From: Mycobacterium sp.
Lineage (GTDB): Bacteria; Actinomycetota; Actinomycetes; Mycobacteriales; Mycobacteriaceae
Length of the DNA: 42,492 nucleotides
Direction: 5' to 3'
Assembly: GCF_002863225.1 (NCBI RefSeq)
Contig: NZ_PKEK01000006.1
Coordinates: forward strand, 1 to 42,492
Position 1 is the first letter of the stretch, and each line of letters starts with the position of its first letter. Made by a program: the position numbers and the translations under genes. Below, in pieces: positions 26,829 through 35,723 of the stretch. The notes under the pieces are model-generated. The model made no database searches. It saw nothing but the letters and a program-made list of their open reading frames with translations, and had not been told where the DNA came from.

Positions 26829-27122
26829 ATGGATAGCAGCCAAGTTCTCTACAACTACCCCGGAATGATGGGCACGGTCGGCGAGATGCACGGCCAGGGC
26901 GCGGGTCTTCGTGCCATCGCTGAGGCGATCACCAGCGAAAACGGTGTCCTCGCCTCCGCGTGGAACGGTGACACTGGTGGATCGTTCCAAGCGTGGGCCC
27001 AGGTGTTCATGCAGACCTTCGAGCAGTTCAACAACGCTCAGTACCAGCTGACACACACCCACGAGAACAACACCCTCACCATGGCGGCACGCGACATGGC
27101 CGAGGGCGCCAAGTGGTGCTGA
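26829..27122 (+). CDS. EsxA-like WXG100-family protein (ESAT-6-type)
   Basis: The ATG at 26829 follows AAAGGA (26816-26821) with 7 nt between; a TTG two codons upstream is less likely. The 97-residue product has a WNG turn (Trp45-Gly47) between two helices, as in ESAT-6. It lacks a YxxxD signal and should be exported with the EsxB-like partner. It ends in KWC, with a single terminal Cys that is unusual for this family. The terminator at 27141 follows 18 nt later. Confidence 0.87.
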   Translation: MDSSQVLYNYPGMMGTVGEMHGQGAGLRAIAEAITSENGVLASAWNGDTGGSFQAWAQVFMQTFEQFNNAQYQLTHTHENNTLTMAARDMAEGAKWC

Positions 27123-27140
27123 GCCACCCCGCATGACCCT

Positions 27141-27183
27141 CTGTGGGGCGGCCACCTTTACGGTGGCCGCCCCACAGCTTTTC
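27141..27183 (+). terminator. Strong hairpin terminator after esxA
   Basis: A perfect 16-bp GC-rich stem (27141-27156 with 27162-27177) has a 5-nt loop, TTTAC, and is followed by CTTTTC. It is the clearest intrinsic-type terminator in the window and closes the pe-ppe-esx unit, separating it from the EspC-like gene. Confidence 0.85.
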
Positions 27184-27350
27184 GGCATGGCTTTCTGCCG
27201 GGGAGGCTGGCGTAAGTCTGTTCCCGCGCCCACCTCATGATCGACGCCGAGGCCGCCGCCCCGCTGCTTGGCGGCGAAATCAGCGTTGTTGACGCGCCGA
27301 ACCCTCGGGGACAATGGATCTCAGCAGCGATCACCGAGAAGGGCTGAACT

Positions 27351-28391
27351 GTGGAACAACTCAACGTCAATCCCGCAGATTTGCTGCACACCGCAGATGT
27401 GTACCGTGAGCTCGCCGGTCGCGTTGGCGCTCTGCCTCCGCAACTGGCCGCCGAGGCGCAACGCGTGGCCGAGACCCACGGCCCAATGGGATATCCAGTC
27501 GCAACCGGTATTTCAGCCGGCCTGGCGACCGCCGATGAACCCGTCAACGCCAAAGCCGCCGACTTTCAAGACTATTCGCAGAGATTCACTGAGCACGCTG
27601 CCACCTACACAAAGGAAGACGACCAGGCCGCGCGACGCTACCGTGGGCCCGGCGAGCCAGATCAGCAACCCAACGGGCGGCCTCACATTCAAGCCGCCGG
27701 CTACGGAACCGGCGATCCACCGCAAGGTCCGGCCTACGACCGGGTCGGCCCGCAACTCATCGATCCCAAAAACCCGCTGATCGGAGATGAGCGTTTTGGG
27801 CATTGGGAGCGATATATCCCGCCGCCCTACACCGGAGACACCCCTCCCCCGCCTCCTACCGGACACGTTGACTTTCCGCCGGGCATGCCGGCGAAAACCG
27901 GTGGCCCCTCTGGGTTTTACACACCTGGTCGCACCTGGGTGACCAATGATCAAGCCCCGCTCGCGTCGCTATCTGAACAGTACAAATTCAGGATCTCCGG
28001 GCAGGACCTGACGTCCTACACCCGCACCGAGATGGTGAACGGACAGCCCGAGCTGCAACGATGGGTCGCCAATACCTATGAGGCACAACAAACTACGCAA
28101 ATCAATATCAGTGGCCCTGCGTGGGCCTCGACCGAACCAAACGCCGTGGAGGGCACACTGGGTGGGGTGACGACCGGCGGCTTGGCGGGAATCACTCCCC
28201 CACCGATCTTTCATGACTGGGAGCCGATGACACCTCAACAGATGGCTGTTCTGTCCGGCGCGAATCCCACGGTCACGTATTACGTTCCCGACGGCTGCGG
28301 CGGCCAGTTCACCATTCAGAACGGCGTCCCGGTGGGCGGCATGGCACCACCGCCCATGATTCCCATCCTGACGCGCGCACCAGGGTCCTGA
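27351..28391 (+). CDS. EspC-like ESX substrate with an unrecognised C-terminal domain
   Basis: The product has 346 residues from a GTG at 27351, with a GAAGGG-type site a few nt ahead. Residues 1-95 look like an EspC/WXG-type hairpin and end in YTKED (Tyr86-Asp90), an ESX secretion signal. A Pro-rich linker runs to about residue 200. The last 145 residues form a probably folded domain with Tyr/Thr-rich strands, a DLTSYTRTEMVNGQPELQRW segment and a late Cys (PDGCGGQF). I do not recognise this domain. N-terminal signal plus linker plus compact C-terminal domain is the plan of ESX-exported effectors or toxins, but no toxin motif is visible. The gene stands apart from the esx unit and may have its own promoter at about 27240-27350. 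Confidence 0.72.
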   Translation: MEQLNVNPADLLHTADVYRELAGRVGALPPQLAAEAQRVAETHGPMGYPVATGISAGLATADEPVNAKAADFQDYSQRFTEHAATYTKEDDQAARRYRGPGEPDQQPNGRPHIQAAGYGTGDPPQGPAYDRVGPQLIDPKNPLIGDERFGHWERYIPPPYTGDTPPPPPTGHVDFPPGMPAKTGGPSGFYTPGRTWVTNDQAPLASLSEQYKFRISGQDLTSYTRTEMVNGQPELQRWVANTYEAQQTTQINISGPAWASTEPNAVEGTLGGVTTGGLAGITPPPIFHDWEPMTPQQMAVLSGANPTVTYYVPDGCGGQFTIQNGVPVGGMAPPPMIPILTRAPGS

Positions 28392-28530
28392 AGACCACGG
28401 CTACGGGCCTTTTCACCCATGAGGTGTCACGTTTCAACACGTTGGTCGCAGAAGTCCATTACCCAGGTGTCGGGATCGCACCGCCACCGGACCTTTCATC
28501 CTTCGCTGAACTTGCCCTCGGCATAGCGCT

Positions 28531-28707
28531 TTACAGCTCAGATCCGACCGGGTGCTTCAAGGCTTGTGAGGTCAGCACCATGTCGACGGCAGTGCAACAC
28601 CAGACGTCGTCGTCGATATGGCCGCGTCGAACCAGCACTCGGCCTTCGGGTGCGGGTCTCCAGTAGTCCGAGTAATCAGTCCCAAAACTACGGCTCGGCT
28701 GCGTCAC
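28531..28707 (-). CDS. Small hypothetical protein downstream of the coiled-coil gene
   Basis: This 58-residue frame starts at a minus-strand GTG (28707-28705) preceded by GAGGGGAG. Its sequence is not low complexity: it has an FGTDYSDYWRP stretch, a GRVLVRRGHIDDDVW strand-like segment and two adjacent Cys. It lies 47 nt after the coiled-coil gene on the same strand. No family is recognised. It could be a small immunity or accessory factor, or the remnant of a longer gene. Confidence 0.5.
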   Translation of the reverse strand: MTQPSRSFGTDYSDYWRPAPEGRVLVRRGHIDDDVWCCTAVDMVLTSQALKHPVGSEL

Positions 28708-28754
28708 GAAGCTCCCCTCTCGCCGGCATGCCGCCAGCCCACGAAGCACCACCA

Positions 28755-30653
28755 CTAGGCGCTGCGCCAGGGATGGTTCTCGATCATCAGGGTGATGACT
28801 GCGCCGGCTTCGACGGCCCGGTCGTCGTCGCGGAAGTTGAGTTGCTGTGCAGCGTCGGCGATGCGCTGCAAGATTGCGCCGTAGGCCGCCGCGACCGCAT
28901 TGGTGTACTGCTCGGCGACCTGGGCTTGCCAGCGGGTCGTGCATCGGGAGGGAAGCTCCTGCAACGCCGTCGAGAGGTCCTCAGCCTGGTCCTGCACGGC
29001 AGACGCCAGTCGTCGCACCAGATCGAGGTCGACCGAATCCTGTTCTGTGAGGCCGGCTTCCACAGCCTGGTCGAGGTCCAACGTCGTGGTGAGCGCGTCG
29101 TCGATCTGGCCGGTGAGCGCCCGTAATCCGGCCGGAGGCAGCGGGATCGACACGAGCTGTCGCGAGATCTGCGGGTCGATCTCGGCGGCCTGCTCTCGCG
29201 CCGCCGACACTTCGCTCGCCGCGTCGATTCGCACGCGCGCCAACAAGGTGCGGAGCTCGGCCACCTCGTGCTCAGCGACCGTGACCGCGGTGTTGGCTTC
29301 CTGGCGTGCGGCGGCGACGTCAGCGGCGGCCTCGGCGCGGACCCTGTTGACCTCGGCGCGCATGTCAGTGACCGCGGTGTGGGCAGCAGTGGTTGCGCCC
29401 TGCGCCTGCTCGCGGGCCGCGGCGACTTCAGCGTCGGCGGCGGCGCGGACCGCCTGAAGCTCGGTTTCAGCTTCAGCCAGAGCACGCTGGCCGGCTGCCC
29501 GCTCCGCGGTGCGTTCCTCGGTTCGCTGCTGAGCGCGCTGCTCAGCGGCGCGGACCTGCTCGAGAGCAATGCTGACCTTGTTGGCGGCATCAGAGCTCAC
29601 CCGGGCCATCTCAGTGCGGGCCTCCTCAAGCCCGCGTTGGGCGGAGGCCCGCTCGGCGATGCGCTCCTGGGTGCGCTGTTCTGCGCGCGCGTTGGCAGCG
29701 TTGATTTGTTCTTGCGCTGCAGCGAAATCGGCGGCGGCGTCGGTGCGGGCCTGGTCGAGTTCGGCGTTGACCTCATCGAGCGCCCGCTGCCCCCTGTGGC
29801 GTTCCTCGGTCAGGTCGGCGGCAGCCTTGACGCGGACCCGATCAAGTTCGGCGCTGACCTCGTTGAGGGCGCGCTGCCCCTTGAGGCGCTCGTCAGTCAG
29901 GTCTGCAGCGGCTTTGGTGCGCGTCTGGTCGAGTTCGGCGCCGAGCTCATCGAGCGCGCGTTGGCTCGTTTGGCGCTCTTCGGCGAGGTCGGTGGCGGCA
30001 TCGGTGCGGGCCTGTGCGAGCTCAGCACGTATCTCGTCGAGTACGCGCTGCCCCCTATCACGTTCCTGGTCGAGATCCGCGCCGGCTCGGGTGCGGATGG
30101 CAGAAAGTTCCGCGCGTACCGCGTCCACGGCGCGCTGCCCCCGGTGGCGCTCTTCGGCGAGGTCGGTGGCGGCGTCGGTGCGGGCCTGGTCGAGTTCCTC
30201 GCGTAGCTCGTCGAGATCGTGCTGGGCTTGTCGTCGCACTGCGGCGATCTCAAGGTCTTTGTTGGCGACACGGTTGTCGGCCGCGCGGGCCTGCTCGCGG
30301 GCCAGCTCGGTTTGTCGAGCTGCGTCGGCGGCTTGTTCGCGTGCGGCGTCGGTCTCTGCGCGAGCATCCAGAGCGTCTTGGCGGGCGTGTTCGGTATCGG
30401 CTTCGGCCAGGGCGCGCCGATGGTCGGCGTCGATGAGAAGCATCGCGGGGGAACGCGGGGAAGGGCTGTCGCCAGATTTGGTGCGCTGGTCGGCGAGCTC
30501 GCTTTCGCTGGCGGCGGCCACCGTGACAAGGTCATCTGACGGGCGTAGACCGCGCGCGGTCGCTGCCTGTACGGCTGCTTGTGCGGAGCGTTTGGTCAGC
30601 GCGGCCCAGGCCTCAGGGGCGAGGTCTTCGATGTGCTGGCGAGTAGTGGTCAT
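28755..30653 (-). CDS. Coiled-coil protein with five tandem 29-residue repeats
   Basis: The product has 632 residues. Residues 1-75 are a short helical head. Residues 76-520 are an almost unbroken, very Ala/Glu/Arg/Gln-rich coiled coil. Five consecutive repeats of 29 residues begin at E153, E182, E211, E240 and E269, with a sixth partial copy at 298; each starts EL and ends in a QR(A/V)LDE-type stretch. A later, looser repeat series has Gln/Arg-rich EQRTQERIAERA stretches. Residues 520-632 are a more ordered C-terminal domain with a conserved-looking LPPAGLRALTGQIDDA segment. There is no membrane segment. The start shares one base with the stop of the upstream membrane protein. KfrA-like plasmid proteins have a similar head-plus-coil plan, but I cannot match the head. 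A structural, cytoskeletal or tethering role is inferred. Confidence 0.72.
   Translation of the reverse strand: MTTTRQHIEDLAPEAWAALTKRSAQAAVQAATARGLRPSDDLVTVAAASESELADQRTKSGDSPSPRSPAMLLIDADHRRALAEADTEHARQDALDARAETDAAREQAADAARQTELAREQARAADNRVANKDLEIAAVRRQAQHDLDELREELDQARTDAATDLAEERHRGQRAVDAVRAELSAIRTRAGADLDQERDRGQRVLDEIRAELAQARTDAATDLAEERQTSQRALDELGAELDQTRTKAAADLTDERLKGQRALNEVSAELDRVRVKAAADLTEERHRGQRALDEVNAELDQARTDAAADFAAAQEQINAANARAEQRTQERIAERASAQRGLEEARTEMARVSSDAANKVSIALEQVRAAEQRAQQRTEERTAERAAGQRALAEAETELQAVRAAADAEVAAAREQAQGATTAAHTAVTDMRAEVNRVRAEAAADVAAARQEANTAVTVAEHEVAELRTLLARVRIDAASEVSAAREQAAEIDPQISRQLVSIPLPPAGLRALTGQIDDALTTTLDLDQAVEAGLTEQDSVDLDLVRRLASAVQDQAEDLSTALQELPSRCTTRWQAQVAEQYTNAVAAAYGAILQRIADAAQQLNFRDDDRAVEAGAVITLMIENHPWRSA
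29763..30197 (-). repeat. Five tandem 87-bp (29-residue) coding repeats
   Basis: These encode residues 153-297 of the coiled-coil protein. The 87-bp period is visible in protein and DNA. The copies differ at many positions, so it is an old duplication series, not a recent expansion. A 29-residue unit equals 7+11+11, which suits a coiled coil with hendecad stretches instead of plain heptads. Confidence 0.8.
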
Positions 30654-31312
30654 CAGTTGCGCCGACGTGATCGCGTCGCGGTGGGGGCGGGCGTGTCAGC
30701 AGGGGTCGTCGCCATATCCGAGTTGGTGGGTGCTGGCGCTCCAGGGGTCGTCTCGGGGCTCGCAGGTGTGGCGGTCGTGTCCTTGGCAGCGGCCGCGGGA
30801 TTGGTGGCGGCGGCGCTGGTCGACGTACTGGTGGGCAGGGGCCCGGCTTGATGTGCCAAAACCAGCGACAGCTGAGACAAGTGCACGGTGGCGGCGTTGC
30901 CGAGTGCCTCATCGCCCAGCCGGTCGGCGTCGGCAAGGATGCCCCGCAAGACCTCGCCCGCCAGCTCGGGGCCCAAACCTAGCGTGATGCCTTGACTTGA
31001 GGCCGGTTCGAGGCCGGCGGTGTCGACCACCCACTGCAGGCGCTGCCAGGCGCGTGTCAGCGCGTCGGAGCGGCGCTGCTCGTCGCGGATCGCGTCGTGG
31101 TGATGGGTGAGCTCCTCGAGGTGGTGTGCATGGTGGTGACGGTTGTTGCGGGCGATCACCAGTAGCGCCACTGTGAGTATGAGCGCGGCCAGCAGTGTGG
31201 CCGCGCCGGCGAACCCTGCCGAGGTGAGGAAGTCCCGCCCCGGGGGCAGGCCGGCGTCTGCGTTCAGCGACACCGGTTGTGCCGCAATTGATCCGTGAAG
31301 AATGTTCGACAT
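30653..31312 (-). CDS. Single-pass membrane protein beside eccE
   Basis: The 219-residue product has a membrane helix at about residues 33-53 after a short N-terminus. A His-rich stretch (HHHAHHLEELTHHH) and a helical region (TRAWQRLQWVV) follow. The tail from about residue 160 is Thr/Ala/Pro rich and ends in SRRRN. It lies 17 nt after eccE and shares one base with the coiled-coil start. It could tether the coiled-coil protein or EccE. I know of no standard ESX component with this sequence. Confidence 0.65.
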   Translation of the reverse strand: MSNILHGSIAAQPVSLNADAGLPPGRDFLTSAGFAGAATLLAALILTVALLVIARNNRHHHAHHLEELTHHHDAIRDEQRRSDALTRAWQRLQWVVDTAGLEPASSQGITLGLGPELAGEVLRGILADADRLGDEALGNAATVHLSQLSLVLAHQAGPLPTSTSTSAAATNPAAAAKDTTATPASPETTPGAPAPTNSDMATTPADTPAPTATRSRRRN

Positions 31313-31329
31313 CAGTTCATGAACCTCGC

Positions 31330-32946
31330 TTATCGATTACGGCTACCCGCGGAGCGGGTGCTCAGCTTTTGCCGTTCGTTGGCAGTGGTGATGAAAAACA
31401 GGTCGGGGTTGTTGACGTCTTGGGTGATGACGATGGTGGTGGCTGGCGCCTGGGCTGACTGTGGCCGGCGCAGTGCCACGGTGATCGCGGCGCCGTCGGG
31501 GACGGGGCCGCTGCCGTCGCTGACCACGATCGCCTCGGCGGGCAAGGTGTGTGGCCGCAGCTGGAACTGCTCAGGTGCTGCGTGGTTGGCCAGGGAGCCC
31601 CATTGGCGGGGTTCAGCGGTGTAGAGCGCGACCGGCAGTCCGGACAGCGCCAGGCGGGCGATGACACCGACGTGGAAGGCGCGGGTGCCGGTGACGGTGA
31701 TACGCACCGGTTCAGGGGAGGCCAGGCCGAGGTACACCGGCTGGCGGCGGGGATTGAACCCGATCGGGACGCCCATCGCCGAGGTGGGCCACCGCAGAGC
31801 CGCGAGGTCCTCGATGCCGATCTGCGTTGCGGCCAGTTCGCCGGCGGGCAGCCCGGAGTGGTTGATCGACAGAGCAGGGACCAGGTGGCGGTGTGTGCCG
31901 TGGAAGCCCCGCAGCCCGGGCAGCGGGTGTCGGGGTGGGCGTGATGCGGTCACAGTGCCGACGGCAGCCTCGATGGTGAGCGGCTGGTTGCCGTGGGCGC
32001 GGATGGTGGCAACTACCCAGGTGGATTTGGTGTTCAGGGTGGGCAGCTCTTCGAGCACGTCGTTCAACGCGTCGGGGTCCACGGCGTAGACCGACCGGAA
32101 GCCGTCGGAAAACTCGGTGCCGGTCCAGATTTCGCGGCGCAGGGTTGCGGTGTCAGGAAAAAATGCTGGCGTCGAGTTGCTGTCAGTTTCCACGGTGGCC
32201 AACCAGCCCCGCTCACGCAGCTCGGCGATCAAGCGCCGAGCCGTGGTATCGGCCAACCCGGTGTGATGGGGCTGTCGCGACTCTTCGTTCGACGAGTCAT
32301 CACCCGTGTTGCCCATCGTGGTGCGACGCGCAGCCAGCGCACCCACGTTGTTCTCCGCGCGCAACGTGTAGGTCAACCAGGTGTCGTGATGCTGGGTGTT
32401 GCGGCCGCCAAGCAGCGGACCTGAGTCGGCGCGCAGCCCGCTGGCCAGTGGTGTTCGGGTGACCGAGCAGATGGTCAGATCGTCAGCACGGATGCCGTAG
32501 CGGTGCAGCCAGGCGGTGATGAATTCCCACGGCAATTGGTCGGCGCGGTCATCGGGTGTCGTCAACGCATGCGGGTGAGGCCGCAGATGAATCACGATGC
32601 GCGCCTGCAACGGGCCCTGCTTGATGAGTGCGGGCCGATGACGCTGGCTGCCAGTGTCATTCGTGGCGCGCTTACGGCCGCTGCGTTGCGAACGAGCCCG
32701 ACGGTTATGCAACGCCATCGGCACCCAGCGGCCCGTCACAGTGGACAAGTGCTGGCTATGCCATGAGCCCAGAAAGGTCAGGACTAGGACGGCGGCGACG
32801 ACGTAGTGCCACCACTGCGGTCGGGTTCCGACCGGCAGCAACAGCGCCCAGCCCAACAGCAGCAGCGATATCAGCATCGTCAGGCGACGCCAGCCTGGGC
32901 GTGCGGGGGCGAACCGGGAGTCGGCGGCGTTAACTGCTGCGGTCAC
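31330..32946 (-). CDS. eccE: ESX membrane component EccE
   Basis: I use the GTG at 32946 (538 residues); a TTG four codons upstream is the alternative. Either start overlaps the mycP end, by 17 or 29 nt. Two helices lie at about residues 22-38 and 46-62, then a large soluble domain containing an RHLVPALSINHSG-like motif and an IGFNPRRQPVYLG segment. Two helices plus one long domain is the EccE plan. EccE sits at the rim of the ESX membrane complex and contacts MycP. It is the third ESX core gene in this operon. Confidence 0.82.
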   Translation of the reverse strand: MTAAVNAADSRFAPARPGWRRLTMLISLLLLGWALLLPVGTRPQWWHYVVAAVLVLTFLGSWHSQHLSTVTGRWVPMALHNRRARSQRSGRKRATNDTGSQRHRPALIKQGPLQARIVIHLRPHPHALTTPDDRADQLPWEFITAWLHRYGIRADDLTICSVTRTPLASGLRADSGPLLGGRNTQHHDTWLTYTLRAENNVGALAARRTTMGNTGDDSSNEESRQPHHTGLADTTARRLIAELRERGWLATVETDSNSTPAFFPDTATLRREIWTGTEFSDGFRSVYAVDPDALNDVLEELPTLNTKSTWVVATIRAHGNQPLTIEAAVGTVTASRPPRHPLPGLRGFHGTHRHLVPALSINHSGLPAGELAATQIGIEDLAALRWPTSAMGVPIGFNPRRQPVYLGLASPEPVRITVTGTRAFHVGVIARLALSGLPVALYTAEPRQWGSLANHAAPEQFQLRPHTLPAEAIVVSDGSGPVPDGAAITVALRRPQSAQAPATTIVITQDVNNPDLFFITTANERQKLSTRSAGSRNR

Positions 32947-34309
32947 GGCGCATTCCAATCACGGAGGCGGCGATGGCGGCCGCAGCGATCGCGGCGAAGC
33001 CGACACCGAAGGCGATCAGGCGAGGCAACCGGTTGTCCGGCGGGGCGGGTGCCGGTGGCGGCACGTGCACGATGGGCATCTGCGCGGGCAAGCGGTCGCC
33101 GGCGGGGATGTCCCAGGTCAGCGCGGCGACTGGGTCGACGACCCCGGCGCCCACGGTGTTCGACGGTGCGCGGGCACCGTTATGCGCTGACGCCACAAGC
33201 CGATTGACGACCTGGCGTGCACTGAGATCAGGGAATTTCGAGCGCACCAATGCCGCCGCACCGGCGACATACGCCGAGGCGAAGCTCGTTCCGTTGATCG
33301 CCACGAGCGGTTCCTTCGTGGAGGGCTGGCCGTTGACCAGTCCTGAATTCGGGGCGTTGCCCAGCGACACGATCTGTTCACCTGGACCGGCGATGCCGAC
33401 CCAGGGCCCACTCATCGTGAAGTGCGAGGGTTGACCCTCCGGGGTCAACGACGCCACCGACAGCACGTACGGCTGCCAGTACGACGGGGTGGAAATCGTG
33501 GTCGCCCCTGCCCAGTTGCGGGGGTCTTTCGGGTGGGCAGGGTCAGTCAAAGGGTTGTTCGCGCAACGGTTATCGCCGGTGTTGCCGGCCGCAGCAACCA
33601 CCACGATGTCTTTGTCGATCGCGGCGTAGCGCAACGCTGCCCCCAACGCGGCCTGATCGACCTGCTTGTAGACCGGGATGCAGTCGATGGTGGACATGTT
33701 GATCACTCGCACCGCGGGCATGTCGGCGGCGTGGCGAACGGCGCGCGCCAGGCCGGCGATGTCGCCGGCGGTGCGCGCCTGCTGCGGGTCTTGGCCGCTG
33801 GGCGCCTTGGGTGTCCACACCGCGGAGCTCTGGCGTATCGACACGATCGCGGCGTCGGGCGCCACCCCGGAAAACCCATCGGACCCAGGCGATCCGGCTA
33901 TCAGCCCAGCGACGGCTGTTCCGTGACCGTCGCAGTCGGTCAAACCGTTGGCCGGCGGGTCGATGTAGTCGCCGCCGGCCACCAGGTGCGGTAGCCGAGG
34001 CTGCGGGGTGACCCCGGAATCGATCACCGCGACCGCCACTCCCCCACCGCGCGACGATTTCCACGCCTCGGGAAGGTTCATCATCGCCTGGCTGGGCGGC
34101 GGTACCGCGGGGTCGAAGCCGGGCAGCGCGCCGTTGAGGATGCACGGCCCGTTCTCCCGCATCGCTTCAGGCGGGGACGGAGGCCCGTCGGGGGGCACTG
34201 CGGCGGGGTCGACCACCGGGATCGCCAAGGCGCAGGCCAGCGGCGTGGGAGTGCACATCACCAGCAGCAGCAGGGCTGCGGCCATGGACAGCAGTCGGCG
34301 AAACATCAC
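32930..34309 (-). CDS. mycP: Mycosin MycP, membrane-anchored S8 subtilisin-type protease
   Basis: The 459-residue precursor has a signal peptide (about residues 1-29). Its catalytic triad is Asp97 (VIDSG), His129 (DGHGTA) and Ser342 (NGTSFAS), with Asn243 (AAAGNTG) for the oxyanion hole. A C-terminal membrane anchor lies at about 431-452. Mycosin helps keep the ESX complex stable and can cleave EspB in ESX-1. The ATG overlaps the eccD stop by 4 nt. All key residues are present. Confidence 0.95.
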   Translation of the reverse strand: MMFRRLLSMAAALLLLVMCTPTPLACALAIPVVDPAAVPPDGPPSPPEAMRENGPCILNGALPGFDPAVPPPSQAMMNLPEAWKSSRGGGVAVAVIDSGVTPQPRLPHLVAGGDYIDPPANGLTDCDGHGTAVAGLIAGSPGSDGFSGVAPDAAIVSIRQSSAVWTPKAPSGQDPQQARTAGDIAGLARAVRHAADMPAVRVINMSTIDCIPVYKQVDQAALGAALRYAAIDKDIVVVAAAGNTGDNRCANNPLTDPAHPKDPRNWAGATTISTPSYWQPYVLSVASLTPEGQPSHFTMSGPWVGIAGPGEQIVSLGNAPNSGLVNGQPSTKEPLVAINGTSFASAYVAGAAALVRSKFPDLSARQVVNRLVASAHNGARAPSNTVGAGVVDPVAALTWDIPAGDRLPAQMPIVHVPPPAPAPPDNRLPRLIAFGVGFAAIAAAAIAASVIGMRRDRSS

Positions 34310-35721
34310 AGTGCACCCCGGTTACGGATCAGGCTGACCACACCGGTGAGCCACAGCATGGCCGGGGGGATGGTGATCAGCAGCGCGTTTTCGAACATGT
34401 CCAGCCAGCGGCGTTGCGGGATGGTCAGTTCGCGCGGTTTGGCGATCGAGGCAAGCAGCAACATGCCGGTCAACGCCGCCAGTGCGCCGGCGGAAATCGT
34501 TGCCGCGACAAAGTGATTCGAGGCGGCGAAGGACACGCTGAGCGCGGCGGCCACCAGGAAGGGGGTGGCCAGGAACCACAGCGCCGGCAGCGCGGCATCC
34601 CAAATCCGCATGCGCAGCACAGTGACGGTGGTGACGGTGGTGACCAGCCACCACGCCAGCCAGCCCGGCGCGCCGGGCAGCCATAAGACCAGTGCGCAGC
34701 CGATGACCGACAGCAGGACCGAGGCCGCGATCAGGCCCGTCTGATACGAGTTCGACGTCGCGGTCTTCAGGGGCAGCGCTTCGATTTCGGCCAGCGTCGA
34801 CGGTGGCGGTGTCGGTTCGCCCGGTGCGGGCACGTTCGGCAGCGGATAGCGCGCCCACATCGCGGAGACGGTGGGCGCGTTACTGGCCACGAGCAGCGAC
34901 ACCGCCAGTACGCCGCAGCCCAACGTGATGTACGGGAAGTGGATCAGGGTGCGCGTGGCTGCGGTGATCGCGACGGTCGCGGCGATCACTACGGTGGCGG
35001 TGTGCAGCGACACCCAACTGTTGGTCATGATCAACAACAGCAGGGTCCAAGCCAAGACGAGGGCGGCGGCGAGAAACACCCGCGGCGCGGCCGCGTCCCC
35101 GGGCAGGGCCGCCGCACCGGCCAACGCCAACGGCAGGCTTGCGGCGATACCCACACGGCCTGCGGCCTGGTCGTGGCCGCGGCGGTGCAGCAGCAACGTA
35201 GCCGCCAGCAACGCCAGCGCCGGCACCGCCATCGCGGCGCCTGCCCACACGTTGTAGCCGCGGTGCCAGGCGAAAATGCCCAGCCCGCAAGCCAACACAT
35301 CCAACACCGCCACCACGGCTTGGACCAGACCGGCCAGCATGGTGTGCTCGAAGGGTTTGAACTGGTTGGCTGAGTGAATCGCCGAAGCGTCGGCGATGTC
35401 TTCGACAACCGGTGGCGCCGTGGGCCCGGGAGGCAGCTTGCACAAGATGAGCTGTTCGCCGTCGTCGATCGCCAACGTCTCCAAGGTGGCATCGAGGCTA
35501 AACGGTGTTCCGCCAAGGGGGGCAAGCGAATACGGGCGCAATCCATTGCCGTCGCCGTTGTCGCTGACCAGTTCGTCGTCGTCGCGGCCAGACGCCAAAG
35601 TGGCGCGGATCCGGGGAATCAATTCTCGGATCTGCAGCGTGGTCGGCAACGCCAGATCCACCAGCGCGCCATCGCCGACGATGGCCACCCGGACCTGGCC
35701 GGTAGCAGCAGCGGGATCCAT
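34306..35721 (-). CDS. eccD: ESX polytopic membrane component EccD
   Basis: The 471-residue product has an N-terminal ubiquitin-like domain (about residues 1-95) with the IRELIPRIR segment typical of EccD. About 11 membrane helices follow, from residue 128 to 465. EccD forms the largest part of the ESX membrane pore as dimers. It begins 2 nt after the EspI stop and overlaps mycP. Confidence 0.93.
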   Translation of the reverse strand: MDPAAATGQVRVAIVGDGALVDLALPTTLQIRELIPRIRATLASGRDDDELVSDNGDGNGLRPYSLAPLGGTPFSLDATLETLAIDDGEQLILCKLPPGPTAPPVVEDIADASAIHSANQFKPFEHTMLAGLVQAVVAVLDVLACGLGIFAWHRGYNVWAGAAMAVPALALLAATLLLHRRGHDQAAGRVGIAASLPLALAGAAALPGDAAAPRVFLAAALVLAWTLLLLIMTNSWVSLHTATVVIAATVAITAATRTLIHFPYITLGCGVLAVSLLVASNAPTVSAMWARYPLPNVPAPGEPTPPPSTLAEIEALPLKTATSNSYQTGLIAASVLLSVIGCALVLWLPGAPGWLAWWLVTTVTTVTVLRMRIWDAALPALWFLATPFLVAAALSVSFAASNHFVAATISAGALAALTGMLLLASIAKPRELTIPQRRWLDMFENALLITIPPAMLWLTGVVSLIRNRGAL

Positions 35722-35723
35722 CC

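Noticed and set aside
28424..28666. 80-codon plus-strand frame after the EspC-like gene
   Set aside because: It overlaps the better supported minus-strand 58-residue frame and has no ribosome site.
29268..30987. Long plus-strand frames (312 and 472 codons) opposite the coiled-coil gene
   Set aside because: They are antisense to a repeat-rich, GC-biased gene whose reverse frames stay open by composition. The minus-strand protein has a coherent heptad/29-residue pattern and operon context.
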